A stretch of 64,000 nucleotides of DNA from Rutstroemia sp. NJR-2017a BVV2. Taxonomy: Eukaryota; Ascomycota; Leotiomycetes; Helotiales; Rutstroemiaceae. Positions 10,343 through 22,519 of the stretch are shown here, piece after piece. A program made the position numbers and the translations under genes. The notes beneath the pieces were generated by a model, which saw only the letters and a program-made list of their open reading frames with translations, was not told where the DNA came from and ran no database searches. Each line of letters opens with the position of its first letter. Position 1 is the first letter of the stretch. The stretch lies in contig NJPS01000046.1 in the NCBI GenBank assembly GCA_002946415.1, positions 124,001 to 188,000 on the forward strand, written 5' to 3'.

Positions 10343-12809
10343 ATGGCGCGACCAAATCCCACCAACTTCCACGAATATGAGTATGGGACCTCAAACTCCC
10401 CGAGAAGCTCTATCAGCGGTCGGAGTGTAAGATTTGAGTCTGGTAACTTCTCCCCTTCAGAAGTTTCGGATCTTCTAGATATTCCCGATGGTCAAAATGG
10501 CCCGGAAAATGGAATTCGAAGGCGCAGGTACTTTTATCCATTCCTTCTAATCTGCCGTCCCTATGCCTAGCTAATACACATTTCTAGATCCTCAATAGCC
10601 ATGCGGCTAAGTTCCATCACACATGTTGGAGGAGTGAACAGTATTGAGAATTTTGCGAGAAGTTTAACCCGAGCCACCGGTTTTCACGAAATCAACCCAC
10701 GACAACCCGCGTTCATATTAGCAGATGATGGTCCAGAGGAAGGGCCCGAAGATGATTTAGAATATGGGAGTGTGCGGTCGGAAAGTGGACATTTCCCTCG
10801 CGCCGGGTTATCCAAGCAAAATCTTGATAATGAGAGCCCCGAAAATGCGGTGGATGATCAATCTGTCGTTGGTACTCCACCTCGATTCATACATCGCAAA
10901 AGTTCGGATATCGATCATCGTATCAGCGATGTGGGAAGCCTGCCGGGGAGCATGAGGGGTGGCCAGTCTATATTTGCAATTGCGCCTCATTTGGGGACAC
11001 CACTTGCAGGGAGCTATGGCGCTTCTTACGGAACTCTACGTTCCAATTTGAACGAGTCATCTATGGCCCATGCTGGCCAGCTATGGAAGCAGCAACAAGC
11101 AGCTGGCGCAAATGTTTTGGATGGAGAGCACATGCCACTGATTGTGAAAGAGGTCGAGCAGGATGGGAAGATTGTATATGTTGTAGAGGGACAGTCGACT
11201 CTTTATCAAACCGGTGAGCATGCATACGTTCATTCGCATTTCTAGATCCATATCTTTCTTCCCCTATGCCTATTAAACCATCTGGTCTCGCCTGTTCTTC
11301 GCCGTTACTCATATAAGCGAATACTAACACCAGGTGCTCCAATTAGTCCTCAACTCGACCAATACTCTTATTGGAATAGGCCTTCTAAGTCTGCCAATGG
11401 GTCTGAAGTATTCTGGGTGGCTTTGTGGTATGGTTTTCCTTCTGCTATCAGCAGTTGTGACTTCGTACACCGCACGACTGTTGGCCAAGTGTATGGACCG
11501 AGACAATTCCCTACTAAGCTTCTCGGATCTTGCCTACGTCTCTTTTGGTAACAAAGCAAGGCTAGCTACGAGTGTACTTTTCACTTTGGAACTGCTTGCC
11601 GCTTGTGTTGCTTTGATTGTTCTGTTTGGCGACACTCTTCACTTGTTAATACCTTCCGTGGGGGTTGTGGAGTGGAAGGTTCTCTGCGGCATTTTATTGA
11701 TACCCCTCAGTTTTGCGCCCTTGCGATACCTCAGTTACACTAGCATTCTTGGCATTTTGTCGTGCTTCTCTAGTAAGGCAAAATATCACTAGTGGTTGAC
11801 CAGCCCGCTAACTATTCGTAGTTATTCTGATAATCATCATTGATGGTTTCACGAAGCCTCATGCCCCGGGTTCTTTGGTTGAGCCAGCGAAGCAATATCT
11901 CTTTCCTGCCAATGTAAGAATGCAATTTTCCTTACTTTCTCTATGCTATAGAAAAGACTCCCCTCGAACGCAGAAATATCTAACAGACTCTCTATCTCCT
12001 CGAAACGTCTACGTGATGATATCACGTGGTATTATACTCTCGCTGTGGAAATGCTAACTTTATTGTTGTCTAGTGGCTTACCCTTCCTCTGTCATTTGGC
12101 TTGCTCATGTCTCCATGGGGTGGTCACTCTGTCTTTCCGAATATCTATAAGGATATGAGACATCCGTATAAGTTCCCGAAGGCTGTCAAATATACCTTCA
12201 GTTTTACTGTAAGTTTGTTTCCACTCTAACACTGCCACTACAAAACTAATTCTTTATAAGTATCTGCTAGATGCAGCGACAGCAGTCATTGGTATTCTCA
12301 TGTTCGGAGATGATGTCCGAGACGAAATCACCGCCAACATCCTTGAAAGCTCGTCCTATCCTCGCAGTCTTTCTCTTATGATCTGCATATTCATCGTTAT
12401 CATCCCTCTCAGCAAACTTCCCTTGAATTCCCGCCCTATCATTGCCTTGATAGAGAGCTCGTGTGGACTCGATGCACGGGGCATGTCGGATTCGCCTGCT
12501 CTCACGGGTCTGTCGGGCTACACACGTGGCTTCCTCAAAATCGCTATCCGCATCCTTGTCCTCGTCCTGTTCGTTGTGATTGCTATTGTCTTTCCGAGTT
12601 TTGATTCGATAATGTCACTAATGGGTTCGGCGTTGTGCTTCACCATCTGCGTTATATTGCCCTTGATGTTCTATTTGAAGATGTTCGGGAAGGAAGTCAG
12701 TCCCCGGGAGCGAACTCTGGATTATTTCTTGATTGTCGTTAGCTCCATCATGGCACTTGTTGGAACTATATGGGCGTTCTTGCCGAAGGAACTCATTGGT
12801 GCTGAATGA
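10343..12809 (+). CDS. AVT1: Vacuolar amino acid transporter Avt1-like (AAAP family)
   Basis: Six exons join in frame to about 670 residues: 10343-10527, 10588-11213, 11347-11772, 11822-11913, 12074-12208 and 12261-12809. The first 270 residues are a soluble, Ser/Gly/acid-rich N-terminus. The membrane domain starts at TVLNSTNTLIGIGLLSLPMGLKYSGWL, the hallmark first span of AAAP/Avt1 proteins, and continues through about ten hydrophobic segments. These include FSDLAYVSFG, LSFAPLRYLSYTSILGILSC, LSFGLLMSPWGGHSVFPNIYKDMRHPYKFPKA and FPSFDSIMSLMGSALCFTICVILPLMFYLK. In yeast Avt1 imports neutral amino acids into the vacuole by proton exchange. The second intron acceptor is CCAATTAG at 11346 rather than the nearer CACCAG, because only the former restores the family reading TVLNS. 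A neighbouring Avt paralogue cannot be excluded. Confidence 0.92.
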
Positions 12810-13550
12810 TTGCATAGTTAAAAAAGCTGTTGATCGCATTGCTTGAAATGGCGTCGTTTGTGTGGGCATTTTTGGGGGCTGGTTTCCTTAGCGATCTTGC
12901 ATGATCCATGATGACTCCTTCAGTTTCAGCTGCATTATGACTCTATGGTTTCTACTTTTGTTAATAGTCTTGGGCATCGAGGATATTTGCTCATACAGCG
13001 CTGGGTTCCAAATTTACACATAATTGTTCCAATTACTTTGAGACAGGGAGCCATGTATTTCCAACTCAATGAAAGAACCGTACATTTATTTGATTCTGTC
13101 AATTACTTTGAAACATCGAGCCATGATCTATATGATCTTCCAGGTGTCTCAATTCTCTCTGACCCTTCCTGATTAGCAAAGATATATATCAGCACGATCT
13201 GAGATCACCTCTCTCCATCGACTACTACGGACTATCACCGCTCTATACTGATTCGCTTTCAATATTTCCATCTCTGTTCTACTCATGATTGTCCCCGTCG
13301 GTTAAGTCTAATGATATAAGAAACGTACGCATGGTGACCTAATACCTCGAATCCTCCCCCATAACTGCCCCATGTCTTCATGCCTTGGAAGCACGATTTG
13401 AAAGCAGATATACAAATCAATACGCTCCCTCTTAGTCCATGACATATTTCCATGCTAGCTAATGAATCAGATAAAACTATTGGCACGGATCAACACTATC
13501 GATACGGAATTTATGCGGAGGATCAGCACGAGATCTGCGGCAAAGTGGAG
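12810..13550. other. Non-coding interval downstream of AVT1
   Basis: No gene is seen. It includes the AVT1 3' flank and a pair of 26-bp near-identical direct repeats (13030-13055 and 13100-13125), then unremarkable sequence up to the start of the inverted-repeat array. Confidence 0.5.
13030..13125. repeat. Two-copy 26-bp direct repeat, 70-bp period
   Basis: The motif CAATTACTTTGARACA followed by GGAGCCATG or CGAGCCATG occurs at 13030-13055 and again at 13100-13125, with three or so differences. The start-to-start distance is 70 bp. The sequence between the copies is not obviously repeated. Confidence 0.7.
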
Positions 13551-13552
13551 AG

Positions 13553-15270
13553 AGATACATACATGCACAGCTCATTCACCCAAGAACGACATGAAGGCTT
13601 TGTTGCATATCTGATTCCGAGAAGCTGGATAAGGCTTCCTCCCAAAGCAAAGGACTTGGGTGAGGGAACGAATGACTGCCAGTTGTTGTGGACCTCCACA
13701 CCGGTAGTTGAGCTCCATGAACCGTTTGGTCTCCCCTGCCCTAATGCAGAACATACAGACACAACACCATCACTAAACCATTATGGCATTACGCATGAAA
13801 CAAAAAGCAGTTTGTTGCACGTCTTGTTTTCAGTTACATTGTGACTTCCTTTGTGGTTGTCCGTTCAACGCGAAAGTAGTGCCAGAATCACAGCTAGCGA
13901 TTTCGTCGAACAATTTTCAGTACGTACTTCGCCGAAATCAGACATGCAACAAAACGTGAATTGGAGATTTCTCTTCGTTTCTCTGGATATATCCTACTCA
14001 TGGCATATACTCAATGACTTTGTTGCACGTCTTAGACTTCAGCTACCACCTGCCTTTTCTGGAATCTGCTCACTAGAAGGGAGCGGTCTGGGGACAACAC
14101 CAGCTGGCGATGATCCCCAAGACCACTTGGCTGAGATTTAGATATGCAACAACAGTTTTTACAAGCCAGAGATGGGTTTGTTGCATATCTCATGCTTCAG
14201 CTTCGAGTTACCTTTTCTAGAATTTTCCTTCCCGTGAGTGATCGGCACGAGAGCTTGAATCGCTAGCTGCGATTTGGGTACGTATCAGGCCTTGGTGAAC
14301 CCTTGGCCACTATCCAGACATGCAACAAGCACTCTATCATGCTTGGAAGATCTTCCTTTGCAACCCTTAATCTTCAGCTACGGCCTACCTCTTCTGGGGC
14401 TTTGGTCGGCAAGAGACGGGCATGTGGAAATGGCTCGTTGTCACTTTGCTACGACACCTCTCCCGCTGCTTGGCCGGGATTTAGACATGCAACATGGATC
14501 TTTTACAGTAGACACGTCTATACACTTGGTGCACTTGATGCACTTGTTGCACGTCTGAATCCGCCACTTTGGTTTGGTTCAGTCTGTCTCGGGGTGGATT
14601 CTTCACCGCACGGTAATGAGCGGTGTATGAAATCACAACTAGCGATTTTTGGCGCAGTCGGGTTCGCACCAGCTGGCCCGATATTTAGGAATGCCACAAG
14701 ATTCGTGTTCTAACTTGTCTACCTATATCTCCTTCTCTTATGTACGACGTGTCATTCACTGCACTTGCGAGGTAGGCTTTTATCTTTTTGTTGCAAGTCT
14801 TGTCCAGGGTAAGCAGAGGCAATTCATTTTCCCAGCGGAAAATGAACCCTAGAAACGCAGGGAATCGCTGGCTGCGATTCTTCAAACGAGCAATGGATGT
14901 TTACCAACATCTTAACCCTTCTCTTGGATCAGACCTCAAAAGTGTCGCCATGTTTACTTTGCAGCAGAGAAGAAGGATCTGGGGCCACCAAGCATCAAAC
15001 TTCACCATCCAAAGCAATTTCCTTTGCTGTTGCATGCCTGAGCGCTGTCAAGGTCTACTCAAAGTTAGCCTTCACCAAGTTCCGTGCATAGCGATGGATT
15101 CATCCCAAAAGGGAGAGAAGGGCAAAGTGGAATCGCTAGCAGCGATTTGTACCCAGAACTTAATGCGCCACCTCTCTTAGACATGCAACAAAATCTTTCC
15201 TTCCCGCCAGCGCCATGGGAATCCACCTTGTGATGGACGTGGTTCTATCTGTTGCACGCCTCAACCAGGG
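13553..15270. repeat. Degenerate array of about nine inverted-repeat (hairpin) units
   Basis: A right-arm motif close to TTGTTGCAYRTCT recurs at 13600, 13812, 14020, 14178, about 14357 (decayed), 14544, 14788, 15027 and 15249, a mean spacing near 206 bp. A left-arm motif AGACATGCAACAA, its reverse complement, recurs at about 13757 (decayed), 13941, 14140, 14316, 14483, 14687 (diverged) and 15179. Right arms are often followed by TTCAGYTAC. Left arms are often preceded by a GATTTA or ATATTTA box. Five copies also hold a second small palindrome, consensus GAATCGCTAGCTGCGATTT, at about 13885, 14258, 14629, 14862 and 15130. No reading frame is conserved between units. It is not a simple microsatellite and matches no transposon family I know. 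Confidence 0.82.
14140..14190 (+). repeat. Best-preserved hairpin unit: perfect 13-bp inverted repeat
   Basis: AGATATGCAACAA at 14140-14152 is exactly the reverse complement of TTGTTGCATATCT at 14178-14190, with a 25-nt spacer. Compared with the consensus arms (AGACATGCAACAA / TTGTTGCACGTCT), position 4 has changed from C to T in the left arm and its partner from G to A in the right arm, so pairing is kept. Confidence 0.85.
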
Positions 15271-17180
15271 TATCTGGTCGCGCTTTCCCCAGAGTTCAAC
15301 CATTGTCGCCAAGTCACCGCTACTACGTTGAAGCATACTCAAAAGGGCGGTTTGAGATACCAAGGGAAGTCGTCCCACATCGTGCTTCTATACCTTCTTT
15401 ATCTTCACTCATCTAGAATGAAGTCGCCTGGTGCCTTCCAGGGTGAACTGGGAAGCTTGATTTCCCTACTTTCTGATACTTCTTGGAGCATTCGTACTTC
15501 ATCCATCTCATCTCCGGCGGACTTTATCACTCAGTATCCATTCCGCTTTCCTGTGTATCGCAAATCCCACTTAATACAATCCCTCGCTCGGCATTAGCTA
15601 TTCATTCTACTCCTCATGACCCCTTGCATCTATTCCAACTTTCATTCTGCCTCGTCAGCCTCGTCTCATACTCGCTCAAGTGGCACCCTCCCTTCCACCC
15701 TACCCGCTATGTGTATCTCGTCTTCATTCTTTATAGCCTTCTCCGTCCGTCCTTATCTTCTTCTACATATCCTAACGGCATTCGCATATCTAACTCCACT
15801 CTGCAGCAAATCCCAACGCCCTCGCACCCTACTAAGCGTATTTCTTCTTCTTCTCCCCTTCCTTCTCTCTTCCCTTCCTTTCCCCACCTCCCCTGCCTCC
15901 CCCATTCTCCTCCCCCCCACCCTCCACACACACCTCTCCTACCCATCCATTCCCCATCCATCAAGAAACCCCACCACCACCACCACCACCGCGACGAAAT
16001 CCGAAATTTTTCATCCAACCTGCACCCCGCCCGACCTTAGTAGCACATACCCATCCACTCGCCCATCCATCTATCTATTCACCTGCTCTAACTCCCACTA
16101 TCCTTCTCCTCATCTCCTCCAACCTCCATCCAAACAACACCTCCCCCAAACATCTCGCCCTTCGAACCCCCTGATATCAATTCCCAGTAAATCAACAAAA
16201 AACAAACATATATCTCGACATATCAACACAGTATAAACCACAGTCGGCATTATCCAATAAAACTTAGCTAGAATGAGTAGTTTTGTCTGGATAATCAACC
16301 GCAGCACAGGGAACACATTATACCATAAAGTTTACCTTGCCTATTTCTCTTACAATGTCACTCAACTCAACTCACCTCCCAAGCATACATACCCACCTTC
16401 CGCATACCCCGCCCTCCCCCTACTCCCATCCAACCAGAAAATAATCACCCTCCCCCGCCAAGTGACCAATATCAAGCAGCACCAACCCGCCAGCATAATG
16501 TAATTAAATATATGTATGTATGGACTTGCATCTAAGTTATCATATTCTCCCATCCGTCTAATGTATTTCTATTCTATTATATTCTAATTCCAATTCTAAT
16601 CTAATCTATCCCAGCTTCTACTTGTATCCCATCTCTATCTTTACCAGAAGCACACACAAGCACACACACACACATATACACATATTTCCATTCCATTGCT
16701 CTGCTCTGCTCTGCTACAAGATCCCCCCCATCGACTACCTCATCACATCCCCCTCATCCCACCCATCCACCAGCCCTCAAGATAATACCCTCCCGACCAC
16801 GAGACCTTAAACCAATCAACGAGATGAGTGAGAGTGACAGCACACCCTTATACACCAAGCCAAAGCACAAGTATCATCAACTCAACAATGAAATCATCAT
16901 CATGATTCTATAATTTCGCACGCCAATCAATGCAACCCAAAGCAAACCATTTTCATCCCACCAGCCCCTCCATTACTTCGTATGGCAGACCAATCCCAAT
17001 AAAAGCAAAAACGACCGTAGTAGTTGAATGATCGATCGACACACTGTCATTTCAAATCATATCATGTTCATGCCCGCCAAAAACATAAAGACAAAAAACG
17101 AAAATTCCCTCCCTTCTCGGCCCATGGCTCTACTTGCTCCTGCCACTGGTTATTACCACCATTAAAATCACTCAGGCTAT
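15271..17180. other. Pyrimidine-rich non-coding region downstream of GDH2
   Basis: No gene is seen. From about 15480 to 16520 the + strand is dominated by C/T and C/A runs, with a (CCA)n patch near 15970-15990. The open frames here, rich in Ser, Pro, Leu or His, result from that composition. At 16650-16685 there is a CA/TA microsatellite. The last 350 bp before 17181 is the probable GDH2 3' UTR. Confidence 0.5.
16649..16685. repeat. CA/TA dinucleotide microsatellite
   Basis: CACACA repeats interrupted by AG and followed by TATACACATAT, on the + strand, in the pyrimidine-rich interval between AVT1 and GDH2. Confidence 0.8.
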
Positions 17181-20100
17181 CTAATTAGACTTCGCATTCG
17201 CCATCCTCTTTGACATGAAATCAAAGAAAGCAAATTGACCCGGCGAGCTACCAACTTCATACACGAAGCGACTGGCCAGATAACTACCGAAGATAGCACG
17301 GAGATAATTGTCCGGAACCTATTCATTCGCATCACCATTAGCTTTCTATCCACAATAACCCCGAGAAAAATCAAGAAGAAAAAGAAACTCACCCTCTCCA
17401 TAATAGTCTCCAACCCAATCTTCTCCAACAACAACTGCGGCAATGCATCCTGCAACACCGACTTCCTCAACTTCTCATCCTTCCAAAGATCACTATTCTG
17501 CAACTCCTCGTCCAACTTGGTAATCGCCACACTAAGCGTATCACTTAGGGTGCTTCTTGGAATCTTCGTCTCCTCGTGTTCTCTCCAGATGGCCTCGAAT
17601 TCCAATCTCGCGTTATTCTTAATGATCTCCTGAACTTCACGGACATACGCCTTGTAGAATTCGGGCGCTTGGCCATTGTTGCCTACGCACATGTTCTCCA
17701 CGAAACCTTGGTCGTCGAAACTTAAGGAGGCGAGAACTTCGAGGGAGGATGACGTTACACCACCTTTGTTGGCGGAGGCATCTTTGTAAAGAATACAGCC
17801 TGCGGCCTCGAGACGGAGTTTAGCGTCTTGGGTGATGAAGAGATTGGCACCTTCGACGATGTAGGGGATAGTGGATTTGCCGTCTTTGATGAGCTTGTTG
17901 ACGCTGGAGAGATCAATGGCTGCTGGACGACCACCACATGGGACGAAGCAGTCGGTGAGATCGGTTTGACGAAGGTGGAAAGTGTTACGGAATGTTGTGC
18001 CATTGCTGATGACATCTCCGTTAGGGAGTTTGACGTTGACCTCGTCGACAAGAACGCGGTATCCTTCACTCGACAGCTTGGACATATCGAATTCCGAGAT
18101 CATGACACGCTTTGTGGCCAAACGCTTGAGCTCCTCAAGGTTGATGCCTTGTGGATCAACCAGCACACCACTACCATCGACGATGGAAGTGTATGTCTCG
18201 TTACTCAACAAGATCTCATTGCTTCCCAAATCACCATCTGGCCCACCAGTTTGCATCTTGCGAACCTTGCTAGGATCAAGCTCCAATTTTCGGTAGATAC
18301 CTTTAACATACTCTCGGACAGACAAAGTGGTCATCCCGTAAGCATCGTGGGGAATACCGCCCAATTTTGGAGACTTGCCAGTGAAGAAGGATTTCCACCA
18401 AGGGGCGTTTCGCTTACGGGCATGCTCAGTGGCCCAATCGACGAGATCAGCAGTGTTCTCATCAGGACCCATGAAGAGAATTTCTTGCTTTCCATAGAGA
18501 TCGACGATGGGGTTCTTGATACCCGGGGATGCAGGTGGAAGGAGAAGATCCATGATACTGTCGATGTACTTTTCGAAAGCAACACTGCCCTTGTCCTGCT
18601 GGTTGGCATCTAGAAGGATAACACCCTTGGAACCACCTTCCGGGATATCCTTATTCTTGCGTTGTTGAGTATTGGCCAAACCATAGTTCTCATCGAACAT
18701 CGATCGAGCATTGATGGAGTATGCTTCACGATTTCTGGACTTGACAATTCGAATACCTCCACGAGCAATATCTCGGAATCGGAGATGGAATCCTCGAGAT
18801 TCTGAAGTGATGACCAAGAACATACCGTACAGTGGTTGTGGGTATTCAATCTCAGGAAGGAATGAAGGGTTGAAGCGGAAGGCGAGAGCAACCTTGGTTG
18901 GAGTGTAGAAGTTGGTCTTCAAAAGAGAGTTGTTGAAGATGCGGAATGCCGTCATGACCATTTCTTCATGCTCATTGCTGACTGTTCTAGAGATCAAAGA
19001 TTTGAGCTCCGTATCAGAGTAGACTTCACCGGAGGGCGATGGTGGACCCGAACGGTCTTCGAATCCAGGAGCGACAGTAAGGTGGGTATTGGCAAATGAT
19101 GCGTACAGAGATCGAACAAGCTCTGGGTGGTCGCTGATGATCTCAAGGATGTAATCGGAGGTGAAAGTCTCTGTACGTAGTCTGCGCTTGATCGTAGATA
19201 AGATCTCAGCGTGAAGACTGATTGATGGATCTAATGCGGACACCAATGAAGCATATTCAGATCCGAGACGATTAAGGAAATGTTGGACGAAAACCCAGAC
19301 ACAATGTCCGTAGATTGTCTCCTGGAGACTGAGGCGGCCACTGGCGAATAGCGATTGGAATTTGTTCTGGGGTATGCAGTAAAGAAGCGAGATCTCCTTA
19401 GTAATCTGATGAATAGATTGCTCCAGGGGAGGGAAGGATTTCGACAGGTTGGTCGCAGGCTTGAGATACAAACTCATGACCGTAATGCCATTGCTGAATT
19501 GTTCAACGTATTTTCTTGAACTGGTCACACCATAGGAGTGGTACAGATCGCTCAGGGCGCTGAACATTCCCAAGGCCGTTCTGCGTCTGAAAGCTACGAC
19601 CAATCTCTTCTCATTTGAATCTTCGATATCGAAAACTTCAATGACCGGTCCAGTCCTAGAAACAGCAAGCTCGATGATTTCCGAGTAGATTTGCTTGGTG
19701 TTCTTTGTGGATTTTGAAAGGAACATTCGATCACTGATGACTTCGAGGCGGGTCTCGTTGGGCGATGGGTTCGAGTCGACGAATTGACACTCGTAGACGA
19801 AGTAGCATCGCATGGAAGTTTTTGAAAGTCCAGGTCCGTTCAAGTTTCCAGGGGAGCGGAAACTTTCGACACGGAAAGTCTTACTTGAAGATGTATCCAA
19901 GTATTTCGCCTCCAATCTGTGCTCATATCGGGGACCACCAATGGTGCTGATACCGGGCTCGCTGGTATCGATATAGATGGCATGGCCCGACGACTCCATG
20001 TCGAGTCTGATCTCTTGTCTCTTGTCCTCTCGGGCGTAAGCTGCAACTTTTGCGGCATATAGCGAAGTGATGTTGCTGACAACAGCTTCGACACTCTCGG

Positions 20101-20568
20101 TCTGGAAGTAGACATCATCGATCCCAAGTTCGTTGTAAAACCACTCCAATTGTGCATCGATAAGTTCTTCGGGTATCCATTTCGCTGCCTTGATCTGTTC
20201 TCTCACTTGGAAAGATTAGTTTTGTACAAGGTCATTAGATCGTCCTTCTTACCTTGGGTCATCTGTGCCTTCTTTCCTTTGAATTCTGGTGCAACATATC
20301 CAACTGTTGCGGAGCGTAGTACGCGGTGACCATTACCATTGCCATTTCTGTATGGAATGCTGAAGTGTGTTGGTTGGGGAGAAGGTTGTCGACCAGGGGT
20401 TCTGATAATTTGATCAACAAACTTGTTGGGAGACCTGGGAGAAGAACTGCTGATGGTAGCCATGTCTTCTTCTGGTGGAAAGTATGATGCTTCGTCGTAA
20501 GTAGGGAACTGCTGAGGCTGGGCAGCAGCCATTGAATCAGTATTGATTGGTGAAAGAACCTTAGCCAT
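17181..20568 (-). CDS. GDH2: NAD-specific glutamate dehydrogenase (large 115-kDa type)
   Basis: Three exons on the - strand (20568-20253, 20205-17393, 17318-17181) give about 1088 residues, the usual length for fungal Gdh2. The N-terminus MAKVLSPINTDSMAAAQPQQ and a Ser/Pro-rich segment precede QMTQVREQIKAAKWIPEELID. Landmarks are FRDIARGGIRIVKSRNREAYS, the substrate region QQRKNKDIPEGGSKGVILLD, GPDENTADLVDWA, the dinucleotide-binding glycines in GGPDGDLGSNEIL, and IVEGANLFITQDARL-type sequence (here IVEGANLFITQDAKL). The last exon reads VPDNYLRAIFGSYLASRFVYEVGSSPGQFAFFDFMSKRMANAKSN. The enzyme oxidises glutamate to 2-oxoglutarate and ammonium with NAD and serves catabolism of glutamate and other amino acids. 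GATAAG sites lie upstream (see 21062-21979). A 261-codon antisense frame inside exon 2 is a shadow. Confidence 0.97.
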
Positions 20569-21061
20569 TGTGACTGTTGGTTTTTGAGTGTGGAGAAAAT
20601 GAATTCCCACCGTGTGAGGTGAGATGAGACACAAAGAGGAAAGTTGGAAAGGGAAAGGAAAAGGAAAAGTGGACGTATGAAGAAGTGAATAAAAGAGAGA
20701 ACAGGAAGAGAGGAGGGGGGTAAGCAACGACTATATCGGCAGAGCGAAAGATAGTCAAGGTTCGTAAAGGAGCATCGTGTTGATAGTGAAGAGTAGTTCA
20801 CTCCCTGATTCCTTGACCGCCTCGAGATTGCTTGCATTGCATGGCCTGCTGCATTGCTCGGAAAAGGATGCTTATCAGTCGATTCCACAGCAACCTGGAC
20901 CCTATAGGAGTCCGAGAGGCGGGCGGCTTGAGACAGAAATGGACGGAATTGGGATTTTAGAAGGTTGAGAAGGGCAGTCGCATGGAATTTGGTAGGAAGC
21001 GTTAAGAGTGTGAAGTGCCGAGCCTCCTTTGGATATGGAGGCGTTTATTTTGATAGGACGC

Positions 21062-21979
21062 GATAAGGAAATTTGTGGATTATATGGGCGCTGGTGGTGG
21101 AAGGTGGTAGGTGCTGGGTGCTGGGTGGTGGGTGGTGGGTTGTTGTTTTTGTGGACGGAATAGGAATGAACGATGCAGCAATCGGTACAGCGTGAAAAGA
21201 AGAAAAAAACGTACCTTGAAAGGAGCAGAAGTAAAGCTTAGTCAATCTACTCGTCGTCGCGGATTATGTACATGCACAGTAAGAGATGCGCGAATTATCA
21301 GTTTGGAGATTGACGTCCTGTACTTGTATACGATACTCTCGTACGTAGTTTAAAAATAGCTGGTACTGCTGGGTCTTGGCTGGTAGATCCGCTGTCGTAA
21401 ACCGCTGGTAACCCGTATCTCGTTTGCTTTTCAATCGGTACCTGGTCTGCTGGTCGACGGCCAAATCGGATGAAATGATTCAAAGTACCGCCACGGAACT
21501 TTAATTGTCGCAACACGGCTTCGGCTTACGGTACGATGTGCAGAGTGGTATCGTGTGCATATGCGTGCGTATAGAAGAAAGATAGAACGATATATTGGTT
21601 GCCAAGAGTTCCAGCAAGGCTGATGCTGTTCCAGGGGCAGGCGTTGATAGCGGGCAGCTGATAGCTGATATTATTGCTGTCGAGGGGTGTGTGTAGTCTT
21701 ATCTATCTCTTTCTCAGCTTTGATCTTGGATCTTGGATCGTGGATCGTGGATCTTGGATCGTGGATATCGAATATCAATGGGCGGGCTGGGCTGGCGTCG
21801 AGTGACTAAGGTGGCATACGTACAATACGATTCTTTGATGGCTGGCGTGCTTGTTTGTTTGCTTCTCTTTGGCGGGAAAGATAAGAGGAGCGAGAGCTAC
21901 TGGTCTGTACGGTACGATCTGGACAGCGTATATGCTGTCTAGTGGTATGGTCTGAGTAAGAAATGAGACTGACGATAAG
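21062..21979. promoter_or_regulatory. Cluster of GATA-factor core sites upstream of GDH2
   Basis: GATAAG (or its complement CTTATC) occurs at 21062-21067, 21698-21703, 21880-21885 and 21974-21979, about 0.5-1.4 kb upstream of the GDH2 start. GATA is the core recognised by fungal nitrogen regulators of the AreA/NIT2 family, and NAD-GDH is a nitrogen-catabolic enzyme, so regulation by such a factor is a reasonable inference. Short motifs like this also occur by chance, hence the modest confidence. Confidence 0.35.
21722..21766. repeat. 7-bp tandem repeat, about six units
   Basis: GATCTTG and its variant GATCGTG alternate six times head to tail, followed by a partial GAT. The variation between units is at one position only (T or G). 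Confidence 0.85.
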
Positions 21980-22519
21980 ACAAATTGTGTCTAGTGCCCA
22001 CCCAAACACGGAGTAGAGCAGGAGAAGCAGGAGGAGTAGGGCAGAATATGCTTTCAATGAAGCTGCAGTAGAGGGATGGAGGTATAGCCGTGGTAGCAAC
22101 AGCAACGGTAGCAGCAGATGGGCCGTTATATATAGTCTTTCCCATCGTGAGCTCTTCATGGATAGGCTATAGGTCAAAATACTGATCATGTACTCACTTG
22201 CTCACTCATAGGGCAAGGTACGTAAGGAGAACTGGCATGTACCTAGGATGGGCAGGAATTTTCCACTCTTTCCACCCTTTCCGCACTTCTTTCATTCTCC
22301 CAAGCTTTTCGCCCTTCTTTTGCTGAGTTTTCGCTGGATTTTTGCTGGAATTTCTGGATTCCTGGAACCGTTTGGTCCAAATTGGTCCAAGTATGCGACA
22401 GCAGCGTGTCATTCGTACCTGACGATCGGACTAGACTACAGGGTGGTGGGTTCCTAGTTTCTACCAAGCCTAGCCCCAAATAGTACAGTGGTAGTTCAAG
22501 CCGCAAGGCCTGGGAAATG

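Noticed and set aside
15483..16236. Long Ser/Pro-rich + strand frames (185 and 206 codons)
   Set aside because: They come from C/T-rich low-complexity DNA; two frames are open at once and neither has a domain.
17828..18613. 261-codon + strand frame opposite the GDH2 main exon
   Set aside because: It is exactly antisense to a highly conserved enzyme and results from codon bias on the coding strand. It has no domain, and similar antisense frames occur opposite RPL7 and the SDR gene.
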